A stretch of 64,000 nt of DNA from Acidimicrobiales bacterium (GTDB lineage Bacteria; Actinomycetota; Acidimicrobiia; Acidimicrobiales; SHLQ01), in assembly GCA_020629635.1 (NCBI GenBank), contig JAHDCX010000001.1:530104-594103 (forward strand). The letters are read 5' to 3'. Shown here piece by piece: positions 64,000 to 64,000 of this stretch (positions are counted from its first letter, which is position 1; every line of letters starts with the position of its first letter). Below the pieces are notes generated by a model, which was not told the origin of the DNA, did not search any database, and saw nothing but the letters and a program-made list of their open reading frames with translations. A program made the position numbers and the translations under genes.

Positions 64000-64000
64000 G

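Overview
The window is a 64 kb piece of a high-GC actinobacterial chromosome. Evidence: strong GC bias at third codon positions (long antisense shadow reading frames over most genes), PaaX and AsnC/Lrp regulators, a mycothiol-dependent-isomerase-like protein, a DUF222/HNH (13E12-type) gene, class II DAHP synthase, and many genes whose start codon lies only 6-8 nt after a TANNNT -10 box, as expected for leaderless mRNAs. Gene content fits a member of the class Acidimicrobiia, but that placement is inference. There is no rRNA, CRISPR array, phage or complete insertion sequence. Layout: 0-2.5 kb, end of a secreted PPC-domain protein, dihydroorotase and an unknown protein. 2.5-7.4 kb, a tight minus-strand operon S1C protease - MoxR ATPase - DUF58 - two VWA membrane proteins. 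7.5-15.5 kb, TetR regulator, SDR, P450, serine hydrolase, MFS transporter, Bcp peroxiredoxin, Gfo/Idh/MocA oxidoreductase, and a degenerate sigma-like protein coupled to a 59-residue protein. 15.5-18.5 kb, ClC channel, AsnC-type regulator and an aromatic amino acid hydroxylase. 18.5-25.5 kb, a phenylacetate catabolic locus: paaH-paaX on the minus strand diverging from paaZ-paaA-paaD-paaB-paaC-enoyl-CoA hydratase, with a PaaX-type operator between them; paaE, paaK and the thiolase are absent here. 26-28.6 kb, an island built from four copies of a 31-bp double-palindrome repeat separating a shrunken histidine phosphatase, an unknown protein and a DUF222/HNH gene preceded by a G-quadruplex motif. 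28.6-30.3 kb, a WYL regulator diverging from a DinB/MDMPI-fold protein around a 28-bp inverted repeat. 30.3-34.8 kb, two lipoproteins and class I fumarase. 34.8-38.1 kb, a perfect 30-bp-arm inverted repeat and a translationally coupled operon of HD-domain protein, AMP-forming ligase and class V aminotransferase. 38.1-42.7 kb, a DUF1990 remnant, a DUF1501/DUF1800 pair and a DUF2797 protein. 43-46 kb, csp, rplU-rpmA-obg-proB. 46-50 kb, two PspA-like proteins, a Flp-type pilin-like protein with a C-terminal NGDG/Cys motif, and murJ. 50-57 kb, a long ProA-like enzyme, a CoxD/CoxE-like MoxR-VWA pair, a cyclic-nucleotide-binding protein, DAHP synthase and a SigA/SigB-type sigma factor. 57-64 kb, nadD - LytR_C protein - rsfS, tRNA-Ala, two phosphotransferases, a thioredoxin-type protein, and comEA, whose last codons are tandemly repeated to the window edge. 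How the genes work together: the aromatic hydroxylase, AsnC regulator and paa genes form a neighbourhood for aromatic amino acid and phenylacetyl-CoA turnover. The two MoxR/VWA sets look like independent ATPase-plus-metal-binding-adhesion-domain modules. rplU-rpmA-obg and nadD-lytR_C-rsfS are ribosome, NAD and cell-wall housekeeping blocks. Convergent neighbours repeatedly overlap at their 3' ends and clear terminators are few.
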